A stretch of DNA of 8,494 nucleotides from an uncultured Actinomyces sp. (GTDB lineage: Bacteria; Actinomycetota; Actinomycetes; Actinomycetales; Actinomycetaceae): NCBI GenBank assembly GCA_916719935.1, contig CAKAPY010000045.1, positions 1 through 8,494 of the forward strand, in the 5' to 3' direction. A program made the position numbers and the translations under genes. This document shows positions 1-6,845 of the stretch, in pieces (positions within the stretch are counted from its first letter, which is position 1; each line of letters begins with the position of its first letter). Under the pieces are notes generated by a model. That model had not been told where the DNA came from and made no database searches. It saw only the letters and a program-made list of their open reading frames with translations.

Positions 1-2
1 AG

Positions 3-1559
3 ATCTGGCAAATCCTGGTGGCAGGTTTTGCCTTTGCTACTTATCGCAATTTCAGCGAAATTCAGGAAATGCTGCGCTCTGGGTATCTTCTCCCTTTCCT
101 TTCGGAGCGTTTCTTTTATTTGGCGGGGAGCGCGCTGGTTGTCATTGCCGTTCTGGTTGGTTTTGTTTTTCTTCAGTGGTGGTCCTTGGCCTTTGCAGTC
201 ACGGAAACCGCGGTGTGGTCACGCCGTGGGATTCTTAAGCGCCAGCAGCGCCACGCACGCTTGGATCGTGTTCAGGCAGTTGATATCTCCCAGCCGGTCC
301 TTGCACGAATTCTTGGTTTGGGCAAGCTTGATGTCGAAGTTGCTGGTGGCTCTTCCTCTAACATCACCATCGGTTATCTCAAGGTTTCTGAACTTGAAGC
401 TCTGCGCGGTGAAATCCTCGCTCGTGCTGCAGGGCTGAGGGTAGAAGCGCAAACCTCCCCCGAGGCCTCGGGGGTGGGGGCGACACCTCAGTCTCCGTAC
501 GCCCCCGCCCAGAGCGAGTACCCAGCTGCAACGGCAGATCCCTACGCGCCCACCCAGCCCATGGCCTCGCAAGCTCCTGGAAATTACAGCTACACCGGAG
601 AGGTCTATGCACCTACCTCAATCCCGGTCGCACCTGAGCGCGAGCTTTATCAGGTCTCAATGGGACGCCTGCTCGGATCGCAGATGCTGTCTTTGGGCAA
701 TATTGTTGCCATTTTGCTTCTGATTGCATTCCTCGTTGCAGGAGGCATTGCCGCTTTTCAAGAGGGTATTGTCGTTGCCATTGCTTCACTGAGCGGTTTC
801 GTTTCAGTGGCATTGTCGATTGTCGGTGTGCAGTGGAATCGTTTTGCCTCTGAGGCTAACTTCCGCCTAGCGATTTCCCCAGATGGTATCCGCGTGCGAC
901 GCGGTTTGCTCAGTACGCGCGCACAGACCATTCCGCCGAGGCGTATTCACGCGATTCAGGTTCAGCAGCCCTTCTTCTGGCGTTTTCTTGGTTGGTACCG
1001 CGTGAGCATTCTTCAAGCCGGTTACGGTGTGAAAGACACTGACTCGAACAAACAGCAGAGTTCTCACATCCTTATTCCCGTAGGTACACGCCGAGACGTT
1101 GAATTCGCACTGTGGATGGTTTTCAACGATCTGGGTGTCGATGATGTTCCTTCCTTTATTGAGGCTGCGCTCGCGGGAAAGGGAAACGGGCAGGGCTTTG
1201 TGCAGATGTCGCCTCGAGCGCGCTGCTTGGACCCCTTCGCCTACCATCGCCGCGCTCGAGCAATCACGCGGACCACATTCGTTATCCGCGATGGTTGGTT
1301 GAATTGGAAGAGCATGTGGGCACCTATTGCACGTCTGCAGTCGGTTCGGGTGCAGTCAGGTCCGTTAGAACGCAAACTGGGTGTGGCAAGTCTGCACATG
1401 GATGTGGTTCCCGGTGCATTCAAGATGATTGCGGAGCATCAAGATGCCTCGCAGGCAGGTGCAGATATCCACACCTTGCTCATCGAGGGGCAGGCCAACC
1501 GTGCCAGCGAGCCTCCTGAGAAATGGATGCTGCGCGTAGAAAATGGGATGCACAGTTAA
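3..1559 (+). CDS. Large bacterial PH-domain (YdbT-like) membrane protein, 5' partial
   Basis: The reading frame is open from the left edge, so the gene probably starts upstream. A GTG at 18 is possible but has no ribosome binding site and would cut into the first membrane segment. Numbered from that GTG, the protein shows the end of a first hydrophobic segment, a second at about 33-53, and a first bPH2 domain at about 55-138 with the typical LGLGKLDVEVAGG stretch. A Pro/Ala/Tyr/Gln-rich linker follows at about 140-212 (repeated PYAP-type units), then a membrane pair at about 225-272. A second bPH2 domain lies at about 275-370 (RRGLLS, IQVQQPFFWRFLGWYRV) and a third at about 405-500. Three bPH2 domains with paired membrane helices match the B. 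subtilis YdbT architecture. The family's biochemical role is not firmly known. The C-terminus ending in a PPEKWMLR-like stretch looks intact. It probably shares a transcript with the DUF2520 and pan genes downstream. Confidence 0.85.
   Translation: MWQILVAGFAFATYRNFSEIQEMLRSGYLLPFLSERFFYLAGSALVVIAVLVGFVFLQWWSLAFAVTETAVWSRRGILKRQQRHARLDRVQAVDISQPVLARILGLGKLDVEVAGGSSSNITIGYLKVSELEALRGEILARAAGLRVEAQTSPEASGVGATPQSPYAPAQSEYPAATADPYAPTQPMASQAPGNYSYTGEVYAPTSIPVAPERELYQVSMGRLLGSQMLSLGNIVAILLLIAFLVAGGIAAFQEGIVVAIASLSGFVSVALSIVGVQWNRFASEANFRLAISPDGIRVRRGLLSTRAQTIPPRRIHAIQVQQPFFWRFLGWYRVSILQAGYGVKDTDSNKQQSSHILIPVGTRRDVEFALWMVFNDLGVDDVPSFIEAALAGKGNGQGFVQMSPRARCLDPFAYHRRARAITRTTFVIRDGWLNWKSMWAPIARLQSVRVQSGPLERKLGVASLHMDVVPGAFKMIAEHQDASQAGADIHTLLIEGQANRASEPPEKWMLRVENGMHS
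457..474. repeat. Perfect 18-bp GC-rich palindrome inside the linker codons
   Basis: The sequence CCCCCGAGGCCTCGGGGG reads the same on both strands. It lies in the part of the PH-domain gene that encodes the low-complexity linker, where the protein sequence is weakly constrained. It could fold as a small hairpin in the mRNA. No T tract follows it, so it does not look like a terminator. It may simply reflect skewed composition of the linker. Confidence 0.6.
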
Positions 1560-1663
1560 TATCCAATGATGCAGCCGCGAAGATAGCGCCGATCAAGGGG
1601 CGCAGATTCAGGCGTGGCTTGGCGCTCAAGGCCATCCATCAGACACCACAGCAAAGGCGGAAT

Positions 1664-2590
1664 ATGCGCGGCGGTCGACTTGATATCGGCATTATCGGCA
1701 TGGGACATGTTGGCCCTGTGATTGGCTCGGCCCTGCGCGCGGTTGGACACACGATTGTTGGGGTGAGTGCTTCTTCAGAGGAATCACGAGAGCGTGCTGA
1801 CGCTCTGTTGCCGGGGATTCCCATCCTTTCGGTCGAAGAGATTGTCTCTCGTTGTCAGATGGTTGTTCTGACCGTTCCCGATGATCAGCTGGAAGGCTTG
1901 GTGAAGGGGCTGGCTGAATTAGGCGCCTGGCAATCCTCACAACTGGTTGTGCATACTTCAGGGGCACACGGAATCGATATTCTGCGTCCCGCTTCGGGTA
2001 TGGGGGCAATTCCCCTGGCAATTCATCCCGCGATGACCTTCACGGGGACCTCTGTTGACGTTCCACGTTTGGTGGGGACTCCCTTTGCGGTGACTGCTCC
2101 TGCAATCGCCTTGCCCATAGCCCAAGCGCTAGTCGTTGAAATGGGCGGTGAGCCTTTTGAGATTGCGGAGGAAGACCGCGGGGTCTACCACGCTGCGTTG
2201 AATCACGGCGCAAATTTCCTTGCCACCGTAGTTACGCAGTCTAAGCAGATCCTCTCCACCGTTGGAATTGATGATCCGGGAACTTTCTTGCGCCCCCTGT
2301 GCGAGGCTGCCCTCGATCGCGCGCTGCGAGCGGGAGCCCGCGGTGTTTCTGGCCCCATCCCGCGTGGGGATGTAGGAACAATTCGTGAGCACCTCAGCCT
2401 TCTAGAAACCAAAGCCAAGGAAGAAAACCTTGCGGGGGAGGGACAGTGGGCACACCGCCTCCGGGATGCGTGCTCGACCTACGCGGCAATGACTGTGCAC
2501 ACCGTTGACCTACTGGAATTCGAGGGACGAATCAGCTCTCAGGTGGCCTCGGAAATTCGCGCAGCCGTGCGCGAAATGAGTGAAAAGTGA
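1664..2590 (+). CDS. Rossmann-fold / DUF2520 domain oxidoreductase-like protein
   Basis: This 308-residue protein has an N-terminal NAD(P)-binding Rossmann fold: a beta strand followed by GMGHVG (GxGxxG) at residues 12-17, TVPDD at 70-74 closing the nucleotide fold, and VHTSGAHG at 96-103. A helical DUF2520 domain follows, with HPAMTF (121-126), YHAALNHGANFLAT (175-188) and a GPIPRGD segment, features of the pair Rossmann-like plus DUF2520. The general layout resembles ProC and ketopantoate reductases. The family has no assigned reaction that I can state with certainty. The ATG at 1664 is preferred: AAAGG lies six bases upstream, the protein then begins just before the first beta strand, and the length matches the roughly 300-residue mycobacterial relative Rv3603c. 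The frame stays open back to an ATG at 1523, which would add 47 basic residues and overlap the upstream gene by 37 bases. The gene sits 57 bases before panC, so a role near pantothenate synthesis is inferred. Confidence 0.85.
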   Translation: MRGGRLDIGIIGMGHVGPVIGSALRAVGHTIVGVSASSEESRERADALLPGIPILSVEEIVSRCQMVVLTVPDDQLEGLVKGLAELGAWQSSQLVVHTSGAHGIDILRPASGMGAIPLAIHPAMTFTGTSVDVPRLVGTPFAVTAPAIALPIAQALVVEMGGEPFEIAEEDRGVYHAALNHGANFLATVVTQSKQILSTVGIDDPGTFLRPLCEAALDRALRAGARGVSGPIPRGDVGTIREHLSLLETKAKEENLAGEGQWAHRLRDACSTYAAMTVHTVDLLEFEGRISSQVASEIRAAVREMSEK

Positions 2591-2599
2591 TCCGTTAGA

Positions 2600-2624
2600 C
2601 CCCCACGAAATGGCGTTTTGGGGG
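2600..2624 (+). other. Hairpin between the DUF2520 gene and panC
   Basis: CCCCCA (2600-2605) pairs with TGGGGG (2619-2624), and AAA (2608-2610) pairs with TTT (2616-2618) across a two-base bulge and a five-base loop. The bases that follow are CCTTTCGGGC, which is not a proper T tract. It may be a weak or leaky terminator, or an mRNA-processing or stability element in front of panC. Only the pairing is seen; the role is inferred. Confidence 0.35.
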
Positions 2625-2647
2625 CCTTTCGGGCGAAAATAAGTCAT

Positions 2648-3589
2648 ATGAACTCTACGCCTCAGTTGACGCATACCCGAGAAGAGCTTGCGCAAGCACT
2701 ATCCCAACTTGAGGGGACGCGCGCGCTGGTCATGACAATGGGAGCGCTCCACCGAGGGCACCTTGAGCTTGTCCGGCAGGCACAGGAGCTTGCTGATCAT
2801 GTCATTGTCACGATCTTCGTGAACCCCACCCAGTTTGCGCCCGGCGAGGACTACGACGCCTACCCGCGCACATTGGATGCCGATATGGAGGCCCTGTCAA
2901 CGGTGGGCGCTGATCTTGTATGGGCTCCTTCCGTCGCTGATGCTTACCCAACTCCTGCAACCACCCGTATCGACGCTGGCCCGGTTGCTCACATTCTTGA
3001 AGGCGCAACCCGTCCGACGCACTTTGCCGGTGTCGCCCTGGTCGTCTCAAAGGCAATGAATCTGATCCGTCCTGATGTTGCGCTCTTTGGCCAAAAAGAC
3101 GCTCAGCAGCTGGCGGTTATTCGCACCTTCGTTCGCGACTTGGATATGCCCGTGCGCATTCAAGCCGTTGAGATTGTTCGCGATAGCGATGGTGTTGCGC
3201 TGTCTTCGCGTAATCAGTACCTCAGCGAGGAAGAGCGCGTGCATGCCCGTTCCCTCTCGCGCGCGATTGACGAGGCCCGCGCTGCAGCGGCCTTGGGTGT
3301 TCCTCTTGACGAAGTTTTGCGTGCAGCAGCCTCTGTTCTCGAGGCCGAAGAGGGAGTCGTGCCAGATTATGTTGCGATCGTGGACGATGACGATTTCACC
3401 CTGCTTGCGGGGACAGGAAGTGCCGCAGAGCAGGTGGACAAGGAAAGCCGTGAGAAGGTGCTGGAAGCTGCGGCAACGCAGGGAAGCCTTCGCGCTCGAA
3501 TTCTTCTTGCTGCGCGGGTCGGGGCGACTCGCTTGATCGATAACGCGGATGTCGTTATTTCTGTTGCCGGAGGCGCACGTCATGAGTGA
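2648..3589 (+). CDS. panC: Pantothenate synthetase (pantoate--beta-alanine ligase)
   Basis: PanC condenses pantoate with beta-alanine using ATP, through a pantoyl-adenylate, to give pantothenate in the cytosol. The 313-residue product carries the whole family signature: TMGALHRGHL (30-39, the HIGH-like nucleotide-binding motif with His35 and His38), FVNPTQF (57-63), EDYDAYPRT (67-75), EGATRPTHFAGV (118-129), FGQKDAQQL (147-155, with the lysine that contacts phosphate), SDGVALSSRNQYL (180-192, the KMSKS-like loop) and a closing ARVGATRLIDN. The ATG at 2648 is chosen because it begins at the usual N-terminus. A TTG at 2618 would add ten unrelated residues and start within the hairpin. No strong ribosome binding site precedes the ATG. 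The C-terminal domain has an extra charged helix-like stretch before the last strands. The end overlaps panD, so translation is probably coupled. Confidence 0.96.
   Translation: MNSTPQLTHTREELAQALSQLEGTRALVMTMGALHRGHLELVRQAQELADHVIVTIFVNPTQFAPGEDYDAYPRTLDADMEALSTVGADLVWAPSVADAYPTPATTRIDAGPVAHILEGATRPTHFAGVALVVSKAMNLIRPDVALFGQKDAQQLAVIRTFVRDLDMPVRIQAVEIVRDSDGVALSSRNQYLSEEERVHARSLSRAIDEARAAAALGVPLDEVLRAAASVLEAEEGVVPDYVAIVDDDDFTLLAGTGSAAEQVDKESREKVLEAAATQGSLRARILLAARVGATRLIDNADVVISVAGGARHE
3569..3573 (+). promoter_or_regulatory. panD ribosome binding site inside panC
   Basis: GGAGG lies eight bases before the ATG at 3582, within the last codons of panC. It decides the panD start in favour of 3582 over a GTG at 3549 and over the internal ATG at 3591, which would be too far away. 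Confidence 0.75.
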
Positions 3590-4016
3590 AATGACTCGGA
3601 CCATGGTGATCGGAAAGATTCACCGTGCACGAGTAACTGGAGCCGATTTGCATTATGTTGGCTCAATTACCATCGACGAAGACCTCCTGGATGCGGCCAA
3701 CATTGTTCCCGGCCAAAAAGTGGATATCGCGGATGTGAACAACGGATCGCGCCTATCGACGTACACAATCGCAGGTCAGCGGGGGAGCGGCGTCATTCAG
3801 CTCAATGGGGCCGCGGCGCATCTGGTGAACCTGGATGATTTGGTCATCATCATGGCCTATGCCCAGGTCCCCGAATCCCAGGTTCGCTCTGTAACGCCCA
3901 GTGTCGTTTTCGTTGATGCGCAGAATCGAATTATCGAAGAGGGGAGCGCTCTGGGACAGGTCCCTGAGTCTTCGCCCTACGCCCGAAGCTTGGGCTTGAA
4001 AAGTTCGGGTGTGTGA
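3582..4016 (+). CDS. panD: Aspartate 1-decarboxylase (pyruvoyl enzyme)
   Basis: PanD decarboxylates L-aspartate to beta-alanine, the substrate of PanC next door. It is made as an inactive proenzyme that cleaves itself between Gly and Ser, the Ser becoming the pyruvoyl group. Here the site is in ADLHYVGS (Gly27-Ser28 of the 144-residue product). Counted from the internal Met4, the residues fall exactly on the E. coli numbers: Lys9, Gly24-Ser25, Arg54, Thr57, Tyr58 and Asn72, so the protein should be active. The start at 3582 overlaps the panC stop by eight bases (ATGAGTGA) and has a good GGAGG site. The C-terminal tail after about residue 120 is variable in the family. The mycobacterial neighbour coaX is not found between panD and lysS here. 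Confidence 0.97.
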   Translation: MSEMTRTMVIGKIHRARVTGADLHYVGSITIDEDLLDAANIVPGQKVDIADVNNGSRLSTYTIAGQRGSGVIQLNGAAAHLVNLDDLVIIMAYAQVPESQVRSVTPSVVFVDAQNRIIEEGSALGQVPESSPYARSLGLKSSGV

Positions 4017-4042
4017 ATTTCAATCCGCTCATACGCATGGGC

Positions 4043-4070
4043 GTGACTAATCGCTGACTTTCGCTACCAT
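4043..4070 (+). promoter_or_regulatory. Predicted lysS promoter, leaderless arrangement
   Basis: GTGACT (4043-4048) and TACCAT (4065-4070) are separated by 16 bases and resemble -35 and -10 boxes; the second fits the actinobacterial TANNNT pattern. Only seven bases (TGAAGTC) lie between the -10 box and the lysS ATG. Transcription would then start at or within a base or two of the ATG. There is no convincing ribosome binding site, which agrees with a leaderless mRNA. Confidence 0.5.
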
Positions 4071-4077
4071 TGAAGTC

Positions 4078-5676
4078 ATGACTGATTCGCCTGTTGACGA
4101 TACCCCTGAACAAGTACAAATCCGCGCCGCCAAGCGCGCACGCCTTATGGAGGCGGGGATTCCTGCCTACCCTGTGAAGCTTCCTCTCACCACAACCATC
4201 GCAAAGGTTCGTGAAAAGTACAGCCATCTGGAAGCCGGTGAAGAGACCGATGACATCGTTGCTCTCTCTGGCCGCGTGATTTTGGCGCGTAACGGTGGAA
4301 AACTCTGCTTTGCAACCCTCATGGATGGTGCGGGCAACAAAATCCAGGTGATGCTCTCTGCCGCCTCGGTTGGTGCAGAGTCGCTGGCTCAGTACAAAAA
4401 CGACGTCGACCTGGGTGACTTCCTTTACGTTCACGGTCGCGTGATTTCCTCCAAGCGTGGTGAGCTGTCGATCTTCGCTACCCCGGCTGAGGTGACTCCG
4501 GAAGCTCAAGCGGCTTACGATGCGGCCCCGACTGCCCTTCCTGCTCCTGACGCCTCGTGGGCGATTGCCTCAAAGGCCCTGCGTCCTTTGCCTAAGACAT
4601 GGACGACCGCCGAGGGTGAAGAAGTGACGCTTTCGGAAGACCAGCGAATCCGCCGCCGCGAGCTCGACCTGATCACCCGTCCTGCCGCGCGCAATATGAT
4701 CCGTATTCGCGCTGCAGTGAACCGTTCCATTCGTGAGAATTTCTTCCGCCGTGATTACATCGAGCTTGAGACTCCGATGCTCCAGGTCATTCACGGTGGC
4801 GCTTCGGCGCGTCCCTTTATCACGCACATGAACGCGCTGGATATGGACCTCTACCTGCGTATTGCTACCGAGATCTACCTCAAGCGCGCAGTTGTCGGTG
4901 GTGTGGATCGCGTCTTTGAGATGAACCGTAACTTCCGCAACGAAGGTATGGATTCCTCTCACAGCCCCGAATTCACCTCGCTGGAGGCCTACGAAGCCTA
5001 TTCCGACTACAACGGAATGGCTGCTCTGACCCGAAACCTTATCCAGCAGGCTGCTCGCGATGCCTTTGACCTTCCGGAAGGTCAGGAAATTGTCACTCTT
5101 GCTGACGGCACCGAGTATGACCTATCGGGCGATTGGGACCACATCGACCTGTATGGCTCGACCTCAGAGGCTTTGGGTGAAGAGATCACGGTGGATACGC
5201 CTCGTGAAAAGCTGCTCAAGTACGCCGATCAGATCGGTATTGAAGTTGATGATTACGCAGTAAACGGCAAGATCGTCGAGGATATCTTCGAAGAGCTCGT
5301 TGCCTCGAAGCTGTGGGCACCGACCTTCGTCTACGACTTCCCCGAGGATACTTCTCCGCTGACCCGTTACCACCGTTCGCGTCCGGGGCTGACTGAGAAG
5401 TGGGACCTGTATGTTCGTGGTTTTGAGACCGCAACTGCATACTCCGAGCTCGCTGATCCCGTCGTTCAGCGTCAGCGCTTCGAAGCGCAGGCTCTGGCAG
5501 CTGCCAATGGTGATCCCGAAGCCATGGTTTTGGATGAGGACTTCCTTATTGCTATGGAACAGGGCTTCCCGCCCTGCGGTGGCATGGGCATGGGAATTGA
5601 CCGCCTGCTGATGGTGCTGACCGGACAGGGAATCCGTGAAACGATCCCCTTCCCCTTGGTGAAGCGCCTGGGCTGA
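4078..5676 (+). CDS. lysS: Lysyl-tRNA synthetase, class II
   Basis: LysS charges tRNA-Lys with lysine in two ATP-dependent steps. The 532-residue protein has an N-terminal helix, an OB-fold anticodon-binding domain at about 60-140, the family stretch SKALRPLPKTW at about 165-175, and a class II catalytic core. Motif 1 is near 222-234 (FFRRDYIELETPML), motif 2 near 279-303 (RVFEMNRNFRNEG followed by SHSPEFTSLE) and motif 3 near 501-516 (GGMGMGIDRLLMVLTG). HGGASARPF (239-247) and LYLRIATEIYLKR (258-270) are characteristic of LysRS rather than AspRS or AsnRS. One small oddity is PPCGG at 498-502, where a Thr is more usual than Cys. The ATG at 4078 is seven bases after a -10-like box. The gene is 61 bases after panD and may be transcribed both from its own promoter and by read-through. 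A strong terminator follows. Confidence 0.97.
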   Translation: MTDSPVDDTPEQVQIRAAKRARLMEAGIPAYPVKLPLTTTIAKVREKYSHLEAGEETDDIVALSGRVILARNGGKLCFATLMDGAGNKIQVMLSAASVGAESLAQYKNDVDLGDFLYVHGRVISSKRGELSIFATPAEVTPEAQAAYDAAPTALPAPDASWAIASKALRPLPKTWTTAEGEEVTLSEDQRIRRRELDLITRPAARNMIRIRAAVNRSIRENFFRRDYIELETPMLQVIHGGASARPFITHMNALDMDLYLRIATEIYLKRAVVGGVDRVFEMNRNFRNEGMDSSHSPEFTSLEAYEAYSDYNGMAALTRNLIQQAARDAFDLPEGQEIVTLADGTEYDLSGDWDHIDLYGSTSEALGEEITVDTPREKLLKYADQIGIEVDDYAVNGKIVEDIFEELVASKLWAPTFVYDFPEDTSPLTRYHRSRPGLTEKWDLYVRGFETATAYSELADPVVQRQRFEAQALAAANGDPEAMVLDEDFLIAMEQGFPPCGGMGMGIDRLLMVLTGQGIRETIPFPLVKRLG

Positions 5677-5682
5677 GTACGT

Positions 5683-5725
5683 AAAGGCGGCCGGCTTTCG
5701 TCAATTGACGAGGCCGGCCGCTTTT
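5683..5725. terminator. Bidirectional intrinsic terminator between lysS and the SorC regulator
   Basis: GCGGCCGGC (5687-5695) pairs perfectly with GCCGGCCGC (5713-5721). Inside lies a second stem, TCGTC (5698-5702) with GACGA (5707-5711), closed by an AATT loop. Outside, AAAG (5683-5686) pairs with TTTT (5722-5725) using one wobble. The + strand ends in TTTTG and the opposite strand in CTTTAC, so the structure can stop both lysS and the convergent regulator gene. Between it and 5798 I see nothing else. Confidence 0.88.
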
Positions 5726-5798
5726 GTGTGTAGAGAGTGTCCCTAAGCGCTGGTGGGGGTTACCTGAAAACGCTGGGTTAAGACGTCACACGTGCGGG

Positions 5799-6785
5799 TT
5801 AGGCGTGGGCGCGGTGACGCACCAAATCCAAGAGTTCACGTGCAGCGCCATCATCCAAAACAAGATCGGTGATGACACCGGCGTGGAGTGCTCCCAGTAG
5901 CGGTAGTGCCTTGGACGCGCCTGCCACCACGGCCAGGCGACGGGGAATCTTCCGTAGCGTTGCCGGGCTTGGCCCAGATGCGCGTTTGTTCAGATCCATG
6001 TCTGTCGATCCATCTTCACGCAGAAGGACCGTGCAGACATCCCCAACAACGCCGTCTTCTTGCGCATGCGCAATTTCATCGGGATCCAAGAAGCCTCCCG
6101 AATAGACGCGCGATGGGAGTCGGGCAGAAAGTGAGCCGATTCCAAAGAGCGCGACATTCGCCGAATCAATCGTCGCAAGCACCGAGGTTACCGAACGTTC
6201 ACGCCACAGTGCTTCCTTTGTTTCTGCGAAGTCAAAGAAAGCGGGGACGGGGAAGTGAACCATTCGGGCACCCAACGCAGTAGCTGCGCGAGAAATAATG
6301 GCATCCGCATAGGGGACACCCGATTCTGTCGCAGTTGCAGCGCCATTAAGTTGCACCACTGTTGAACCCGGGAGATTCACTCGGGGGAGGCATCGGGTGA
6401 CCTCTGAGGTCGTGTTACCCCATGCAATTCCAAGAGTGTCTCCGGGCTTGAGCATATCCACAAGGCGTTCAGCGGCTACTCGTGCAACATTGTGCAGCCG
6501 ATTCACTTCCGTGTGAATGTCATGAACGGGAACGACTGATGTTCGAATTCCAAATATTTCGTTAATTTGGCCCGAGAGTGAACCGCGGTTTCCTGGGGTC
6601 GCAGCAACGGAGATGCGCACCAGACCGGAGTTTCGAGCGTAGGTCAGTAGGCGTGAAACAGACGAACGTGAAACACCGAGGTGGCGGGCGATGGTCTCCA
6701 TCGTCTGCCCCTGCAGGTAATACATCGAGGCCGCTTCGTGGGCCTGTTCATCACGTATTGTCACATTTCCTAGTATGCCATCCAT
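5799..6785 (-). CDS. SorC-family transcriptional regulator of the glycerol genes (predicted)
   Basis: The 328-residue product has an N-terminal helix-turn-helix at about residues 20-58 (MYYLQGQTMETIARHLGVSR, then SSVSRLLTYARNSGLVRI). A SorC/DeoR-type sugar-binding domain fills the rest. Family landmarks there are GIAWGNTTSEV, VVQLNGAATAT, LFGIGSL, the GVVGDV stretch and the C-terminal LVLDDGAARELLDL. Relatives such as CggR, SorC and LsrR bind phosphorylated sugars or intermediates and form oligomers on DNA. Because it is divergent from glpF-glpK, it most likely controls glycerol uptake in response to a metabolite such as glycerol-3-phosphate or dihydroxyacetone phosphate; this is inference from position. 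The ATG at 6785 is chosen; a GTG two codons upstream (6791) is equally possible, and neither has a clear ribosome binding site. Whether it activates or represses cannot be read from the protein. Confidence 0.92.
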   Translation of the reverse strand: MDGILGNVTIRDEQAHEAASMYYLQGQTMETIARHLGVSRSSVSRLLTYARNSGLVRISVAATPGNRGSLSGQINEIFGIRTSVVPVHDIHTEVNRLHNVARVAAERLVDMLKPGDTLGIAWGNTTSEVTRCLPRVNLPGSTVVQLNGAATATESGVPYADAIISRAATALGARMVHFPVPAFFDFAETKEALWRERSVTSVLATIDSANVALFGIGSLSARLPSRVYSGGFLDPDEIAHAQEDGVVGDVCTVLLREDGSTDMDLNKRASGPSPATLRKIPRRLAVVAGASKALPLLGALHAGVITDLVLDDGAARELLDLVRHRAHA

Positions 6786-6816
6786 GAGCACGCACTTGTA
6801 GCTGTTTAGTCACCAA

Positions 6817-6832
6817 TTTGCCTATAGGCGAA
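6817..6832. promoter_or_regulatory. Small palindrome upstream of the regulator start
   Basis: GCCTATAGGC (6820-6829) is a perfect palindrome, and the flanks extend it to 16 bp with one mismatch per arm. It lies about 35 bases before the regulator's start codon. Read leftward, TATAGG inside it could serve as a -10 box, but no good -35 box lies at the right distance. It could be a protein-binding site at the regulator's own promoter. Confidence 0.35.
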
Positions 6833-6845
6833 GTGGCTTCCACAT

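Noticed and set aside
1523..1663. A frameshift that would fuse the end of the PH-domain protein with the frame before the DUF2520 gene.
   Set aside because: The PH-domain protein has a family-like C-terminus and the DUF2520 protein is complete from 1664, so no repair is needed.
2618..2647. TTG at 2618 as the panC start.
   Set aside because: It adds ten residues with no family match and begins within the stem of a hairpin, without a ribosome binding site.
3047..3604. A 185-codon minus-strand frame inside panC.
   Set aside because: It is an antisense shadow of a fully conserved enzyme gene, with no protein features.
3931..4509. A 192-codon open frame on the minus strand across panD and lysS.
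   Set aside because: It overlaps two certain genes and the intergenic promoter region, with no domain or plausible start signal.
5726..5798. A second terminator or small gene between the bidirectional terminator and the regulator stop.
   Set aside because: Only short repeated words such as CGCTGG are present; no stable hairpin with a T tract and no open frame with a start signal.
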